From assembly GCA_023362775.1 (NCBI GenBank), contig JALMGJ010000006.1:60264001-60328000 (forward strand): a stretch of DNA of 64,000 nucleotides, written 5' to 3'. The translations under genes and the position numbers were made by a program. The notes under the pieces are model-generated. The model was not told the origin of the DNA and did no database searches. It worked only from the letters and a program-made list of their open reading frames with translations. Positions 20,684 through 35,600 of this stretch are shown here, in pieces; within the stretch, counting starts at the first letter, position 1; the number at the start of each line of letters is the position of its first letter. The DNA comes from Charina bottae (taxonomy: Eukaryota; Chordata; Lepidosauria; Squamata; Charinaidae).

Positions 20684-23600
20684 GTGAATGGATTAGCGCG
20701 TACACGTTGCCGCCGCCGCAAGCCATTCTAGGTAGTGTAGTTCTACGCTTCTTCGTTCTTAGTGACGGGCGGCTGGGTCTGAACTACGACTCCCAGTAGC
20801 TTGTGCGACAGCTGTGGTGGGGAGGGGGAAGCTGGCTTGGAGGCCTCGGCGGTGCGATTCTTCCGTAGATGGAGGCTGGTGTTCGGCTACAAATGTGGGC
20901 GAGGCCTTGAGATGGCCGGGCGACTCCTCGGACGCGGCCCTGCCCTGTCTATCCATGGCGTTTCTACATTAGACAGCGCGTCCTGGGAGGCTAGAAATGC
21001 TAAAACAAAGCGGTCCCTGAACTCCTGTCCGCTGTAATTCATTTAGGAATTCAAGATATTGTCGCAGAGTATTAGTTCAGTGGCGCTTTTGTTTTTATTT
21101 GTGAGACAGCTGTTTCTTTTAATTCACTTCTGCTTCGAATGATGGTCAATGGCACTTTCTCAGTATTGGTAGTCTTTTTTTTGGTAGTCAATTAACGGAC
21201 GTTATCACCTTTCTGATGTAAAAGACTTAGATAAATAGCATTTTTAAAAGGAACAAGATTAATTTGGGTGCAAATTAAGTTCCTCGAAGCCTGAAAATAA
21301 TTAAATGCAAGAGAGCTAGAGGAAAATTTCTACTTCTACAAATCTCAAAAGGAGGCAGGGCTTTCTAAAATTACTTTAAAATGAATTTATTATATGTATG
21401 CCAACTGTAAATTGTTTATGCTCATTTAGATTTTTATCCTAAATATCAACAGAAGTTATTAAAAATGAGCTGTGTTTTATATCCTTTGTGGGAAAATACT
21501 AAGATTCCAGTTAGTTTTTGGATGCACCTTACTGTACTGAAACTGCCCCCAGAAGATACTTTATTGGTTCTACTAGTAGATCATGTTGGTTATGACAGAT
21601 TCTACTTAAATGGTTGAAGAAGCAACATATTTTCCCCTGTAGCTGAAGAAAACTGAAAATTAGAAATTTGAAAAACTGCAGTCTGATGTATAATATGTTC
21701 TCAAAATATATTAGTAACAAGATACTTTAACAAGCGGTGGCCACTACTGATACAACATAGTGAATACATGTGAGGATAATGTAGCTTTTACACTACCATT
21801 CTGGCCCAATTACATTAGCCATATATTTTTCAGTTTTTTTTAAAAGAAGGTTTTGTTTCTGTGGCCTGGATGTTGGCTTTTAAATTTATAGACAGAATAA
21901 GTTTAAAAGCCAAAATCCAGGCCACAGAAACAAAAACTTTAGTTTTTAGACAGAACCAATAATTGTTTTATCTTGCCAGGAATAATAGTTTTGCGTTGTC
22001 CCCCCTTTAAGGTTAAATTTGAATTACTCATGACAAATGCTCTGTGTCATATGTAGGACTACTAATATCTTACTAATGGTGCTTGTGGCATTCAGAGTAA
22101 TAAGTAATTTAAATGAGTTGTGTTTGTATGCCTTCCATTTTTGGTAAAAAAAATTTTTTTTCCTAGTATGGCAAGAGCATCTCTTAGTGGGATATCTTCT
22201 TCCACACATTTTGGGAGAGGGCTTTGATTTTTCCTAATCCTACTTCCTGTGGGAGAGGATAGTTCCCTTGCTGAGTGCTGTCTGTCTTGTTCTGGGGACA
22301 GGCGTGTGTGAGTTCCACCTGCTATTCAAATTCCAGTAGCTAGTTATTTTTCATTATTTATCTGGGTAGGTACTTCCTTAGCCTTAAAGCTCTACATCTT
22401 CCTGTAGTTAGTTTTACATTTACTGTACTTAAAACTCCCTTAGTGGATACGTGGCAGTGCTGCTTTCAGAGGTCATAGTGAATGAAGGTGGGGTGAGATC
22501 TGGAAACACCCAGAGTATAAATCAATAGACATACTGCAGCACATATATTGGGCTTTTGTATTGTGGACTAACTCATCCCCGTTGAGTATAGAAAACTTAG
22601 GGCATAAATAAGCAAAGGCTGCTTTTGCTGCAAAAGCTAGCTTAGACATCATATACAGTAGCTACAGGCATGATAGCCAGCATGGACACTAGGAGACAGC
22701 TCTGCCTGACGAATTGGTTTATAGACTTGAAGTCAACATTAGTGTCAATTCAAGAGTGGAAAACTCTTAAGAGAAGCCCTAATAGAGAGTAGAGAAGCCC
22801 TAATAGAGAGTAAAGACAAAATCTACTATATTTAAACAAGCAACTTTAATCTTTGGGAGACCAGTGGGGGATTTCTTGGCAGCATCTGCCAGCTGCAACA
22901 TGAAACGCTTCATCTCACATTTCCCAACCCAGAGAGCAGGGGCCACAAACACTTTAAAAATGGCCACTGTTCTGAGGGTTTACTCTGTGTAGTTTCTCTG
23001 TTCCTACTAATTCACAGACCTCTATGATTGGTGTGAAACCAGGGAGTAGTAATAATACAGAACTGGCCCAGAAGTCTCTGGTATTCTGAATTAGTCTCTC
23101 AGCAGTCTGTTAATGGAACCTCTTGGCATTACCAGATCTACTGAGTGAATGATGCTTCAATCACCTGTGTCCTATTGATTTCAGCTGTATAGATTGGTTG
23201 ACCAATATTCACAATAAAGGATTCCTAATGGAATCAGCCTAGTTAAACCACTGTTAGATAATTCATAATAGGTTTTCATGTCCCATTAGAGTCCTTATGT
23301 TATCTGTAGAAAACTAACATGGAAAGTGGCATTTCTAATAGCTACAATGTAGCTCAACAGATTCCAGAAAGAGTCCTGTACCAGAAAAGAGTTCTGTATC
23401 ATCCATCCAGACAGACAGACAGACAGAATAAAAGCAGGTTCCACTGTACATTTCCACCATGGCTAGGAAGTGATCTTCCCTTCCTTCAATCCCAAACCCA
23501 ACTTGAAATAGAATGGCACAAATTGGATGTCTTTTGATCTGTCTTGAGTAGAACAGAATTCACAGCATCAGGCAGTCTCCCCTTTCTTATAAGATAAGCT

Positions 23601-26600
23601 GGGCCACAAACTTTTACCAGTCGTGATACCCTGATTGTCAGAACCCTGGCATGGCCCCAGGGTCCCGCCATTTACGAGCGCGGCAAACACCCGTCATGCC
23701 CCTCTGCCGACGAACGCGTCAACGGTTGAGAACGACACCAGACCGGCGGACCGGAGTGAAGCCTGCAACGGGGAGGGGTTTGGGTGCTCAGGCGGGAGGC
23801 AGCGGCAACCAGTGCTTCCCAGCAACAACTGGGCAGCGGAGACCGGGGCGGCAAAGCAGCGACCAGCGCTCCCCAGCAGCGAGCAGGCAGTGGTGCCACC
23901 AACAAAGTGGGTGAAAGCAATGGAGCAGACCAGGCCAAACCACAGCGACGAGGAAACACCTACGCACCCAACCGAAGTGACAGAAGCAGCAACAATGCTG
24001 GTGGCGGAAGTACAGCGCAGGCCAAAGAAAGATGGGGTGGGGCAGGGAAACAAAGCCCCTCACACCCCCATCACGCAGGCAAGCCGCCCCGCGGCTGAGT
24101 GGTCAATCGGGGTGGGAAGAGGTATGGCCCCAGTACGAGGGAAACCAGCGGCGAAATCTCACATCTCCCAGACCCAGAGTGTCGTGGCACTCAAAAGGGT
24201 GGCCAGAATGGAGATGGGGCTAGAGAACATGGATGCCAAGCTAACGGCAATCCAGGCAGCCCTAGAAACATTATTGAAAAAACCCCAACACCAGGAGGAA
24301 TACAGACACGTTGACCGACAGTCAACCCGCAGAACATTCCGATTCCGAAAACCCAAAAGACAGCGAGGAGGAAGAGGACTCCGGGGAGGACTCAGATGAA
24401 CCACCAACGCAGCCAACCTGCATGAGTGACAGCACTCACTACCAAATGCACAAACCGGCCATCATTACTAAACTGAAAACAAAATTTGATGGGGACCCGG
24501 AAAAGTTGGCATGTTTCCTGAACCACGTCAGGGGGTTCATGGAGGAGTCAGAAGAGCTATTCCTTAATGAGGCCAAGGTTCGATATGTGTCAAATTTCCT
24601 GATAGGTGAATCAGCAAAATGGTTGGTGCTACACGATACCAGGGCAAAAGAACTAAATAATTTTAGCATGTTTATGAAAGCCCTGCAGAGGAGATTTGAG
24701 GATACTTTGTCAGGCATGTCAGCTAAGGCTGAGATACAGAGACATAGACAAGGACACCGAACTATAGCGGAGTACTCGCTAGAGTTTAAGAAACTTGTCA
24801 GTCGCCTCCCGAACTGGCCTGAATCATTTAAGGTCGAGTATTTTCAAACGGGGCTGCGACCGGACCTACTGGACATGGCAGCAGGGAGAGGGGACCCAGA
24901 AACGCTCGACGAATGGGTCCAGTTGGCAGAGAACGTCGAAAGCACTAAAATGCGAATACGCTCGTACCGTCGTCTACAATATGCCGGGAGACCAGTACAA
25001 ACCACTCGATACCAACAAAACAGGAACTGCGAGAGGAAGCAATGGCTGGAGGAAAAAGAGCATCGGGCGAAAAACAAGCTCTGCTTCAAATGCGGGAGAG
25101 AGGGGCACAGGATTAATGAATGCAAACAGCCACCGGGGGGAGCAGAACCAAAGATAACCAACACAAGGCCCCACCCTTCAAGCAGACCACGGCGAAAGCT
25201 GCAACGGACCGACGCCAATACCTAGAACCAGAAGTTCGTGCCGGCGGGAAATGACGGCGGCCTGCCCTGAAATGCACCGCGGGACAGGCCTTCAGTAAGG
25301 GGCGCTGCGATACCATGACAACGGAAGACTGCCCCACGATGCAGGTTAAAGTAGTACTTGCAACCTTAGACGGGAGGGAGCAGTTCATGGGGGCAGCAAT
25401 GCTGGACTCGGGGTGTACCAGATGCTTGATGCACCCATCAATAGCAAAAGAGATGGGACTTAAGCTATTCAAGTTAAAATCGCCCATTACATTTTGCCTT
25501 CTGGATGGGACAGAAATGAAAGGGGGGCCGGTGGACTACACGGAGGCCGTCAAGATGTCGATGGGAACACACAGACCTTGCGATTCATTGTAGCCCCCAT
25601 CTCAACACAACCTATCATATTAGGACTAAAATGGATGAGGGAAAGGAACCCCCAGATCGATTGGGTGTCGGGGGAAGTCGAGTTTATAGATGGGAAGTAC
25701 CAAAACGAGGCAGACAGAGCAGAGAGAAACGGTACAGAGCTAGGAGCAGCAGGGACAGTGAAGGACGGGGACACTGAAGGGAAAAAGGAGAAAACATTCC
25801 CCAGTACATATAAGCCCGTCAGAGAAGTGTTCAACGAACAAGAGTGTGACCACCTACCGCCCCACAGAAAAACAGACTGCGCCATCGAGATGATCCCTGG
25901 TGCAACATTCCCCAAGCCCAGAATGTAAGCAATGACCCAGAGGGAGCTGCAAGAACTGCGTAAGTTTATTGACAAAAACCTGGCTCGGGGTTTCATCGAA
26001 CCAGCAAACTCCCCCCTGGCAGTGCCCGTGCTCTTCCGCAAGAAGAAAGATGGCTCGCTACGGCTATGCACCGATTACAGGGGGTTGAATGCCATCTCAG
26101 TGACAAACCAATACCCCCTTCCCTTACTGAAGGACATGTTAGCACAGCTAGCTAAAGGGAAAATCTTCACTAAGCTGGATCTAAGGGAGGCATATTACAG
26201 GGTCAGAATAAGGGAGGGGGATGAGTGGAAAACGGCCTTCAATTGCCCGCTCGGGAAAAGGAAGCATTTGCAGTCCGTTACGCACTGGCAACATGGCAAC
26301 ACCTGCTGGAGGGGTCGTCGGTACCATTCGAGGTCTGGACAGGCCACAAAAACCTGGAGGCACTAACATCCCCCAGGAAATTGAACCCGAAACAACTTCG
26401 GTGGGCCGAATTCTTCAGCCGGTTCAAGCTCACCCTCAAATACTTCCCGGGGGGGGGGAACTACCTGGAGGACGCGCTGTCCAGATTGCCACAACACGAA
26501 GCAAGATGGAAGTCGTGACGGAAACGCTGTTCCCCGCCGAACTTGCGTACAGGACAGTCACCAAGGAGCCACAAAACACGCAAGGGGGGAACTTGGCGGT

Positions 26601-29600
26601 GACAAGGAACCCAAAACGGGAAATAAAAGCACAAAAACCCCTTGAAAATGACATACGAGCAGCTGTACCAGACGACGCATGGTGGGGGGAGAACAAAGAG
26701 ATACTACAAGAATACAATGGGGGGTGGTGGAAGGACGATAAACTGTATGTGCCGGCTAGCATACGAGTAAGAATACTAGAGAAATGCCATGATCACAAAG
26801 CAGCAGGGCACTTTGGATTTGTAAAGACTATGCATCTCACAAGACGCAAATTCTGGTGGCCCTCGTTGCGAAAAGACGTTAAAGACTACGTGAAAACATG
26901 CCCGACATGCGCAACCGCAAAACGGTCAATAGGAAAACCCAAGGGGTTGCTTCAAACAGTGGCAGACCCCACTCGACCATGGGAGCAAATAGCCATGGAT
27001 TTCGTAGTCGACCTGCCTGTGAGTAATAAGAAAACAGCGGTGTGGGTACTCACAGATCTATTTTCCAAGCAAGCGCATTTCATATTGTATAACGGAATAC
27101 CGACGGCGCCCAAACTCGCAAAGCTCTTCGTGCAACACATCTACAGAGCCCATGGAACGCCAACTAGAATTATCAGCGACCGTGGGAGCACATTCACCTC
27201 CAAATTCTGGAAGGCGTTCCTGAAACTAATCGGGTCGGAACAGGGACTAAGCAGCGCGTTCCACCCATGCACTGACGGAGCGTCAGAACGCTTAGTATCG
27301 ATTTTGGAACAATATCTACGCTGTTACATCAGCTATCAACAAGACGACTGGGCAGAATTATTACCATTTGCAGAGGTGGCATACAACAACACAGTCCACC
27401 ATAGCACGGGATTCTCACCATTCAAAATCGCCACAGGACGGGATTTCGCAACAATCCCGGAGGTAGACAGAATCCAGGGAAACAGCACGCTGGCACCATT
27501 ACAAGCTGATGAATGGATAAACAAAATAACCAGCAACTGGCCAGTTATGCTGAAAACTCTGCAGGAAGCGAAAGAGTCATACAAAAAATATGCAGACAGG
27601 AAACGGGCAGCTGAGTGGGAATTGAAAGAAGGGGATAAAATATACCTTTCAACAAAAAACTTACGATCAACACAACCTGCCCGCAAACTAGCCCCAAGGT
27701 ACATTGGGCCATTTCCCATAACAAGGGTCATTAACCCAGTGACAGCACGACTGCAGCTGCCTAAGTCGCTGCGGAAAGTACATCCAGTGTTTCACGTGAG
27801 CCTGCTAAAACAGTACCACCCATCGGAACGATGGCATCCAGGAGCTCCAGAACTGACACCAACATTAGTCAATGGGGAGCCGCATTTTGAAATCGAGCAC
27901 ATCTGCGACTCGCGACATCACAGAGGGCGGCTGCAATACTTAGTCAAATGACAGCACCTTCCAGAGGGTTTCAAGGAATGGGTGGCGGCAGAACATATGC
28001 AGGCACCAGCCCTAATCAGGAAATTGCATCGCAAGTTCCCCGACAAACCCCGTTGACCCCTATGCTAACTGTGTTTTATATATTTTAAACACCAAGACCA
28101 CGGACAGGATGAGGACCAACGAGTGCGGGACGCGGAAAAGGGGGGGGGAGACCTTGGGACGGCAGCATGTCAGAACCCTGGCATGGCCCCAGGGTCCCGC
28201 CATTTACGAGCGTGGCAGACACCCGTCACGCCCCTCTGCCGACGAACGCGTCAACGGTCGAGAACAACGACACCAGACTGGTGGACTGGAGTGAAGCTTG
28301 CAACGGGGAGGGGTTTGGGTGCTCGGGCGGGAGAGTATAAAAAGCTAACCCAGGACTCTGGCCGCCATTCTTGCCTTTAACTTGTGCTTACCTTAGTGTA
28401 TATAATAAATCATTTACTACTTAATAAGAGAGCTGAAGTTTTTCTTTTAAGAGAAATGGTGCACACTGCACGAGGGGCACCTCACACTGATGGATTAAGG
28501 CATGCATTAGACTAGCCTACAAAGGACAGAATAATTCTGTCCTACAGCGAATTGTTTTTCATTTCTTTGTCTTCCCCTCAACGTAATTCATATGCCTCAC
28601 CTGAGAATGCCCTGACTCCATTTTAGGTGCAAGGTACTTGCCTTGAAAGACGGAAACGGAGCATTCAGTCATTATAAAAAAATACAGTATCTGCAGTCAG
28701 TGTACATAGTTTACCACTTCTTTAACTTTTCTCAAGTGTTTCATATTTGAGTTCTTTTTCTGGATCAGCATTCTGGAACTAAAGAAAGGAGCTATCGCCT
28801 CCCAGAGAATGTAGGATTAGAAAAAATTTAAAACCCTACCTTCAAAAATAGTAGGAAGGAAATATCCTTGTATTTGCTATGTAGAAAATAGATCTTCACT
28901 ATAAATCCAGTGTAAGGTAGTCCTTGGTTAACAACATCAATTGGGACCAGAATTGCTGTCACTAAGTGATGTAGTCATAAAGCACGACATCATGTGACCG
29001 TGCTGCTTGGCAACAGCAATTCCAGCAGTGCCGGTTGCCATCACTAAGCAAATCACCACCGATCGTTAAACGAGGATGTCACTTGGTCACCATTTGCAAC
29101 CTCCTGTCTGCTTCCTCACTGACTTTGTCAGAAGCTGGCAAAAAAGGTTGCAAATGGCGACCACATGACCGTTGGACACTGCTGTGATCATGAGCCGTGT
29201 GCCCAGATTGCAGTTACATGACTCTGGGGACATTGCAATGGCTGGAACTCCAAGGACTGGTCATAAGTACCACTTGTTCAGCGCTGTCACAAGTTGAACA
29301 GTCACTGAACGAGTGGTCATTAAGAGAGGACCACCTGTACTATTTTAACCTTTCAGGTTTATTCGTTAGCCATATTTGTTTTGGCTGGCATATTTTAAAT
29401 AGTTACAGGCAGAAGTAGTTTTTGGCCTGGAGCAAAATATACATTGAGTTGTTAGCCTGAAGTAATATACATTGAGCTTCTTTTTACATGGAAGTACTTT
29501 GTTAATGTTTGGATGCCTAAAGTCTGAACAAAAATATATGAGTATAGTTGTAGAGGCATACTGCTGGCAAAGAACTGTGGTAACTAGTTCAAAATGCAAG

Positions 29601-32600
29601 CAGTACCTGGTTTCCAACAAGGTTCCCGGCATTAATTTTACTCTCAGTAGAGGCTCCTAATTTAGAAATTAAAAGTTGTGACAACATCTTAGTCAAGCAG
29701 GCTGTTGAAAATAAATTTTATGTTATTAATGTGAATTATGTATTATTTTTGTAGGTGCCCAGCACAGAAACGTGCAACCTTTTAGTGATGAAGATGCATC
29801 AGTTGAAACTATGAGCCACTGCAGTGGTTTCAGTGATCCTGCCAGCTTTACTGAAGATGGTATGTCAGCATTTGGGCCTATATGAAAAAATGCTTCTGAT
29901 ACTGAATACAGCCTACCTTTAGAAATAGTTTGGGTGGGAATATAATACAGTATTATAAGTCAGATCATAAGCAAAGGAATCTAGGAATGATTTACAGAGT
30001 ATAGGGTCTGTTTGCAGACCCCCCTTGTTGTGTATTTGCAGCCTTTTAAGAGAATTCTAGCGGGTTCTTTTACATTCCATTCATCCCAGGCCCATCAAAT
30101 GTGGATTTGAGGATGGGAGTGTACCTCTCTCCTCACTTCATTGTTGCAAGATTGAAAAGCTTTTTGCAGTTTTGCTACTGGCAATATGAAAATATGGGCA
30201 GAGGCACATTGTAGAGCAAAAATAGACACTTAAGAAACAGTGGGTGAAAACTGATGGTATTGCAGAAAGGAATGCTGTTAGATGCAGAGAATGAAGAGAT
30301 AAATAATGGATAGGTTAGCAGAGAGACTTGCAGAAAGTCCTTAATAATAAAGCTTTTTCAAAATTATTTTAACAATCAGATTGAAAAATTTTATTGAAAG
30401 AGGGTTTTCAAACTTTGTTTGTTCAAGGCTGAATTCAGATCTGTATCTTTTAGATAAAATTATTTTTACAGGTGGTTAGAATGACATCAGTAATGAAGTC
30501 AGCCTTTGCAAAAACGATGCATGTCTCATGTAATGATTAATCTGTCATTAATGAAACAGGGCAAGATCTGTGGTGAATGGCTGTCCAGACAGAATTGGAG
30601 AAATGACAGAGATAAAGTACACTCAGTTGAACTCAGTGATCAATTTGGTACTATAGTTATGCAGATGTTTAGATGTTAACACGTTATAGTCCATTTTCTA
30701 ATGGTTTTTTGTCATGTAATTTATAGGACCTGAAGTTGATGAGGAAGCAACCCAAGAAGACTTGGAGTACAAACTGAAGGGATTTATTGACTTGACTTTG
30801 GACAAGAGGTAGGGGAGCCCTGAGAAGTAGGCTTGAGTAACTTTTTAGTTTCTGGGTTTGAGGTCATGGTAGTTTTATTATGACGTGTCCCCAAGGACCC
30901 TACTGCTCAAATCATGCATGTGTCATTGCAGCTATTGATAAATAACTTCTATGCTACCATTTTTGCCAGCAATTTTAACTATTAATATTGTTGTAAGTGT
31001 GCTTAGTTTAAATTTATATTTCACAGTTATTTTCCAGAAGATTAAGTGCTTTCCCCCTTGTTGTTTTTGTTGTTATTTCTCTCTGAAGTTTTGGGATAGG
31101 AATCTGGAATTTTCCCTTGGACTTACAAGAAAGAAAAAGTGCTGTGGGGGCAAGACACATAAGGCTTTAAAAAAAGTTTGTCTTTTGGGGATGCCTTTGA
31201 TACTTTTTAGTCATCATAGAACAGAGATTAAGTACTTGAGGCAGTTACCACAACTGGGACTAACTTGGGAGTTTTGATGAGAATCTTTCAAATCTTAATA
31301 TTGCAAACTTCAGTTTTAACTTAGTATATATGTCATTTGTGGTAATGTGCTTTTTATAAATGTGCAGGAAAGGAATCTAAAACAGGATCATGTAAATGTT
31401 ATAACTGATATTTTACCATGAATTCCTGCATTTTATCTCAAAAGTACAAAGACGAGACAGTCCGCTCTTGATGGTCTTAAAAGTGCTTTGACATCAAAAA
31501 TGCTATACGAGTTCATCTTGGAAAGGAGAATAACGCTCACAGACAGTATTGAACGTTGTATCAAAAAAGGTAACACCATTCCATGTCTTTCTGAGAAGTA
31601 ATAATATTCTGTTATCCAGGTCACTTGTTTTCAGATATATTCTATCATGATTTCTTACTGATTTTCTTTGTAGGCAAGGGTGATGAACAGCGTGCAGCTG
31701 CAGGACTGGCTTGTCTGCTCTGTGTACAGCTGGGGTCAGGAATTGAAAGTGAGGAAGTCTTTAAAACCCTTGCACCTCTCCTGAAGAAAATACTCTGTGA
31801 TGTCTCAGCAAGTATACAAGCTAGGCAAGCTGTAAGTATATAGAAGCTTGTTGTTATTGCTTGTCGATATTTCAGTAGGATTCTAAGGAGTCAACATGCT
31901 TGTTACCTAAAATATTCCAAAGAACAAGGGCCTGTCATCTTTGTTGCAGGTCTGTTGACTATAATTCAGGGTGGAAAAAATTCAAGAGACTTCCTGTCAG
32001 ACAGGCAAATGGATTATCCATGGGAAGATTAGAATGAATTCAGCAAACAAACAGCCCTTGAAAGTGGAAAGTAGTAATGATCTGTAATATACTTCCTTGA
32101 ACTTTGAAATCTGATCAAAATAATAGCCAAGGTGTTGGGCCTGACCTAGTAGATTCTTAGTCTGTTGCACTTAGTATTGCTGGTTTCCTGTTAAAACACT
32201 TGTTTATGCTGTAGTTTAGCATTGTTTGATTGGAAGTAAGTATGCAGATAGTGTTCCTGTTATAGAGTAAGTATGGTGGCTTGTCTGAAGGATTGCTTCA
32301 GGTTTTTTAGATTACATATGCCAATTTTAAGCCAAATAAAACTAGATCAGCTATGGTAGACTCATGGATGTTGATCACTGTTACAAAAGTACTAGAAAAG
32401 CCAACATGATTTTTAATTTCTCTTTTCCAGTCTGCCACCTGCTTAGGAGTCTGTTGCTTTATTGCTACTGATGATATCACAGTAAGAAAATTTTTATGTT
32501 AAGTATTACTATTTAATGCTCAGTTAAATGTTCTGCTTAACAGCTTTTTATTAATTTTTGAATTAGGAATTATATTTGACTATGGAATGCTTGGAAAATA

Positions 32601-35600
32601 TCTTCACAAAATCCTATCAGAAAGAGAGAAATCCAAATGGTATTTCCAGCACTCAGAACACAGGTCTTTATATAAGTGCTCTCTTGGCATGGACCCTTCT
32701 GTTGACCATCTGCCCAATGAATGAAGTGAAGAAAAAACTCGAAATGTATGTATGGTGTTCCCAGGCAATCATCTTTGGAGTGATACATATGCTGAATAAT
32801 CCTAATTATGGGTTAAGGGTAGGAGCAGCCTTATCTAAAGCCCTGTTTTGGTTTTTATTTATTAATTAATTGATTATTTATTTATTTATTTATTTATTTC
32901 TATCTATTCCGCCTTTATTATTTTTATAAATAACTCAAGGCGGAAAACATACCTAATACTCCTCCTCCTATTTTCCCCAACTGTTATGTCAAGTGGGGAA
33001 GTTTTGGGGAAATGGGAAAGTTTAGTATTACACAGATTATGATATATGAATGGAATGCCCCCTTTTGGTCTCCACCAGTGCAGGGATTCTGGTATGCTAG
33101 AGAAAGAGAGACTGCAGAAATTCTAGTTTGGAAGGTCTAACCTTTCTCTTTACTCCTGGAAGCAAATCAAAATATCTAAGGGCCCGTGGAATGTAATCCT
33201 ATGGACCATAGATAGCACTGTATCTTAGATCTGCTTTATCATGTTCAATATATTTATTATAGGTACTCTTGATTTTCCTAGGCAGTTGCATAAACTTCCT
33301 ATCCTGCTATCCTGTGACGATGTAAACATGAGGATTGCTGCTGGGGAAACATTGGCTCTTTTATTTGAACTTGCAAGAGAATCTGATGAGGTATATTCAA
33401 AGAAACAGAAGTCAGAAAGATGGGAGAGATAGTAATTATTTAGAATGGTGCTTTTATAATATTACTGTAGCACTTGATTAGTTCAGATGGGGAAATAATA
33501 GGGGTGGTGAACCTACGACTTACCAGGTGGTGTTGAATTATAACAGTAATACCGATAGGGATTCTGAGAAATCTTCAGCACCATTTGTAGAGCTACAGGT
33601 TTCTCCATCTCTGTATATGTTCACTCTAAATGAAAGCATGTTAAATCCCACCCATGTAGATCATCCAGCTCAAATTCAGCATATGAATTTATTATTTAGT
33701 ATTCATTTAGTAGCAATCAGTGATACACAGAATGATTAGAACCCTACTACAATGACTTGAATTATAACAATAATACTGTCCTCCTTAGTTACAAGCTTAG
33801 TTACAATCTCTTAAATATGTTAAATGCATGTATGTGTTCCTGTTTAGTGCTAACAGGAAATCGAGTTGTAAAGTTTTATGCAATTAAACCTGCAGTTTCA
33901 GGCTGAGCTATGGCAATTTAATTTTGAAAGGAAGAATAATGAACATGCAAACCTTTAGTCCTTTGCGGTAATAGTTAATGGAAAATGATCTCAACATTTT
34001 CTTACACATGGTTGTTACTGTTCTTGCTTAAATGAAAGGTCTTCCTTTGCATACTTATAGCTTAAATAATAGTCAATGTACAGCTGAAAATTTCCCCTAT
34101 TAATCATAGCCACAGTGATAGGGGAAATTTATAACATGTGATAAATGACGTGATAAATGACAAGTGAAGGTGAATGAGATGAGATACAACAGAAGGGAGT
34201 AAATACTTGGCAATGAATCATTGATATCCATGGTGCAGGAAGCAAAGGGTGTGGAACAAACAGCTGTTTCAGAAGCAATAAATTTAATATCTGTTTAACC
34301 AGAGGTCTTGAATCAGCTTTCTAATACAAATGCCATTTATTTGAAAGCATTTCTATTACAGAATGTAAACCACGGTTAGCTTATGCTAATATATATTATC
34401 ACTGTAGACTGCCTCTCCTAAACTTCAGGTTTTGGAAATGGTAAACTTTCAGAAATCACATTTTACTTGGAAAGAGAGCTCAAAGGAGACTATGTGCATT
34501 GCTAGTAGTCCTTTCAATGTTGTGATACGGTGATCTTACTATTAAATAGTGATAACCTGTTGTGTTGTAGCTTAATTATTTTAAACAATAAAGCATATAA
34601 TTATTACAATGTGCAAGTTCAGTGCTGGGTCTTTGAAACTTGAGAACACTTCTATTAAGATACAACAAACAACTTTACTTTTACATTTTTTTATCTAGGA
34701 TTTTTTTTATGAGGATATGGAGCTTCTAACACAGAAATTGAAGGCTCTAGCTACGGATGGAAATAAGCATCGTGCTAAAGTAGACAAAAGGAAACAGCGA
34801 TCTGTCTTCAGGGATGTCTTACGAGCTATAGAGGTAAACCAGAGCAAAGAATAAATTTCACTCACTTGAAAATAAATAATTTTAAGAGCTGATTTCTTTA
34901 TACAGTTGCATGCAAAGATTTTAGACTCCCTGCTCAAATTCTGTTTCAATGAATCTCTAAACAAACAGAAGCAGAGAGAATCCCTACATGATACAAAGTT
35001 AAACACAACATATTTCTGTAAATCTGAATGCATACTTGTACTTGTTCACATATTGAATATAAGAAAACAGTAAATATGGCCGGTACATAAGTTTGGATTT
35101 ATTTCCCTTAGTACTCTGTAATACCTCCTTTGTTTTCCAGACATTTCCTATAGCCAGCTAAGAGTATTTTTATTCTTGTGTTTGGAATGTTTTGCTACTC
35201 TTCCTTACAAAACTTTTCTAGCTCAGAAATATTCTTAGTGCTCCTTTCATGCATTACATATTTGAGATCTCATAGATTTGCAATAGTATTCAAGTCTGGA
35301 TATTGTGAAGGCCATTCCCAAATATTTACCTTTCTTTCCTGTACGTACAATTCATTTGGAGGTGTGAAATACCCATCCTCTTTTCAGCTTCATTTTCTGT
35401 ACTGACTGAGACATTAGTTTCTAGGGTATGTTGATACTTAGTTGAATTTATGGGCACTGTTTTGTAGATATGATAAGTTTTAGGGCAGGTTTAGCAGTGA
35501 GTTTTCTTGGACTTAACTTGACATCAATGGTTCTGTGAAACTTACATTTCTTAACAGTTGTAATTGCTAGCAAGAAGCATTTAGAGTTTTTTTAATGGTT

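Larger units (their letters stand above)
23636..28486 (+). mobile_element. Gypsy LTR retrotransposon (chromovirus-like), internally deleted, 5-bp TSD
   Basis: Flanked by the 5-bp repeat CTGAT at 23631-23635 and 28487-28491. The left end TGTCAGAACCCTGG matches the 3' LTR start at 28168. Order is gag with zinc knuckle, protease, RT, RNase H, integrase, chromodomain, i.e. Gypsy. The 5' LTR keeps only about 163 bases (23636-23798); its TATA, R, U5 and the primer-binding site are missing. Several frameshifts and an internal pol deletion make it defective. It lies in sense orientation in IFRD1 intron 1. Confidence 0.95.

Noticed and set aside
23635..23920. Gag start inside the 5' LTR remnant
   Set aside because: The open frame crosses the LTR/leader deletion junction, so its first codons are fortuitous; the ATG at 23920 is a better guess.
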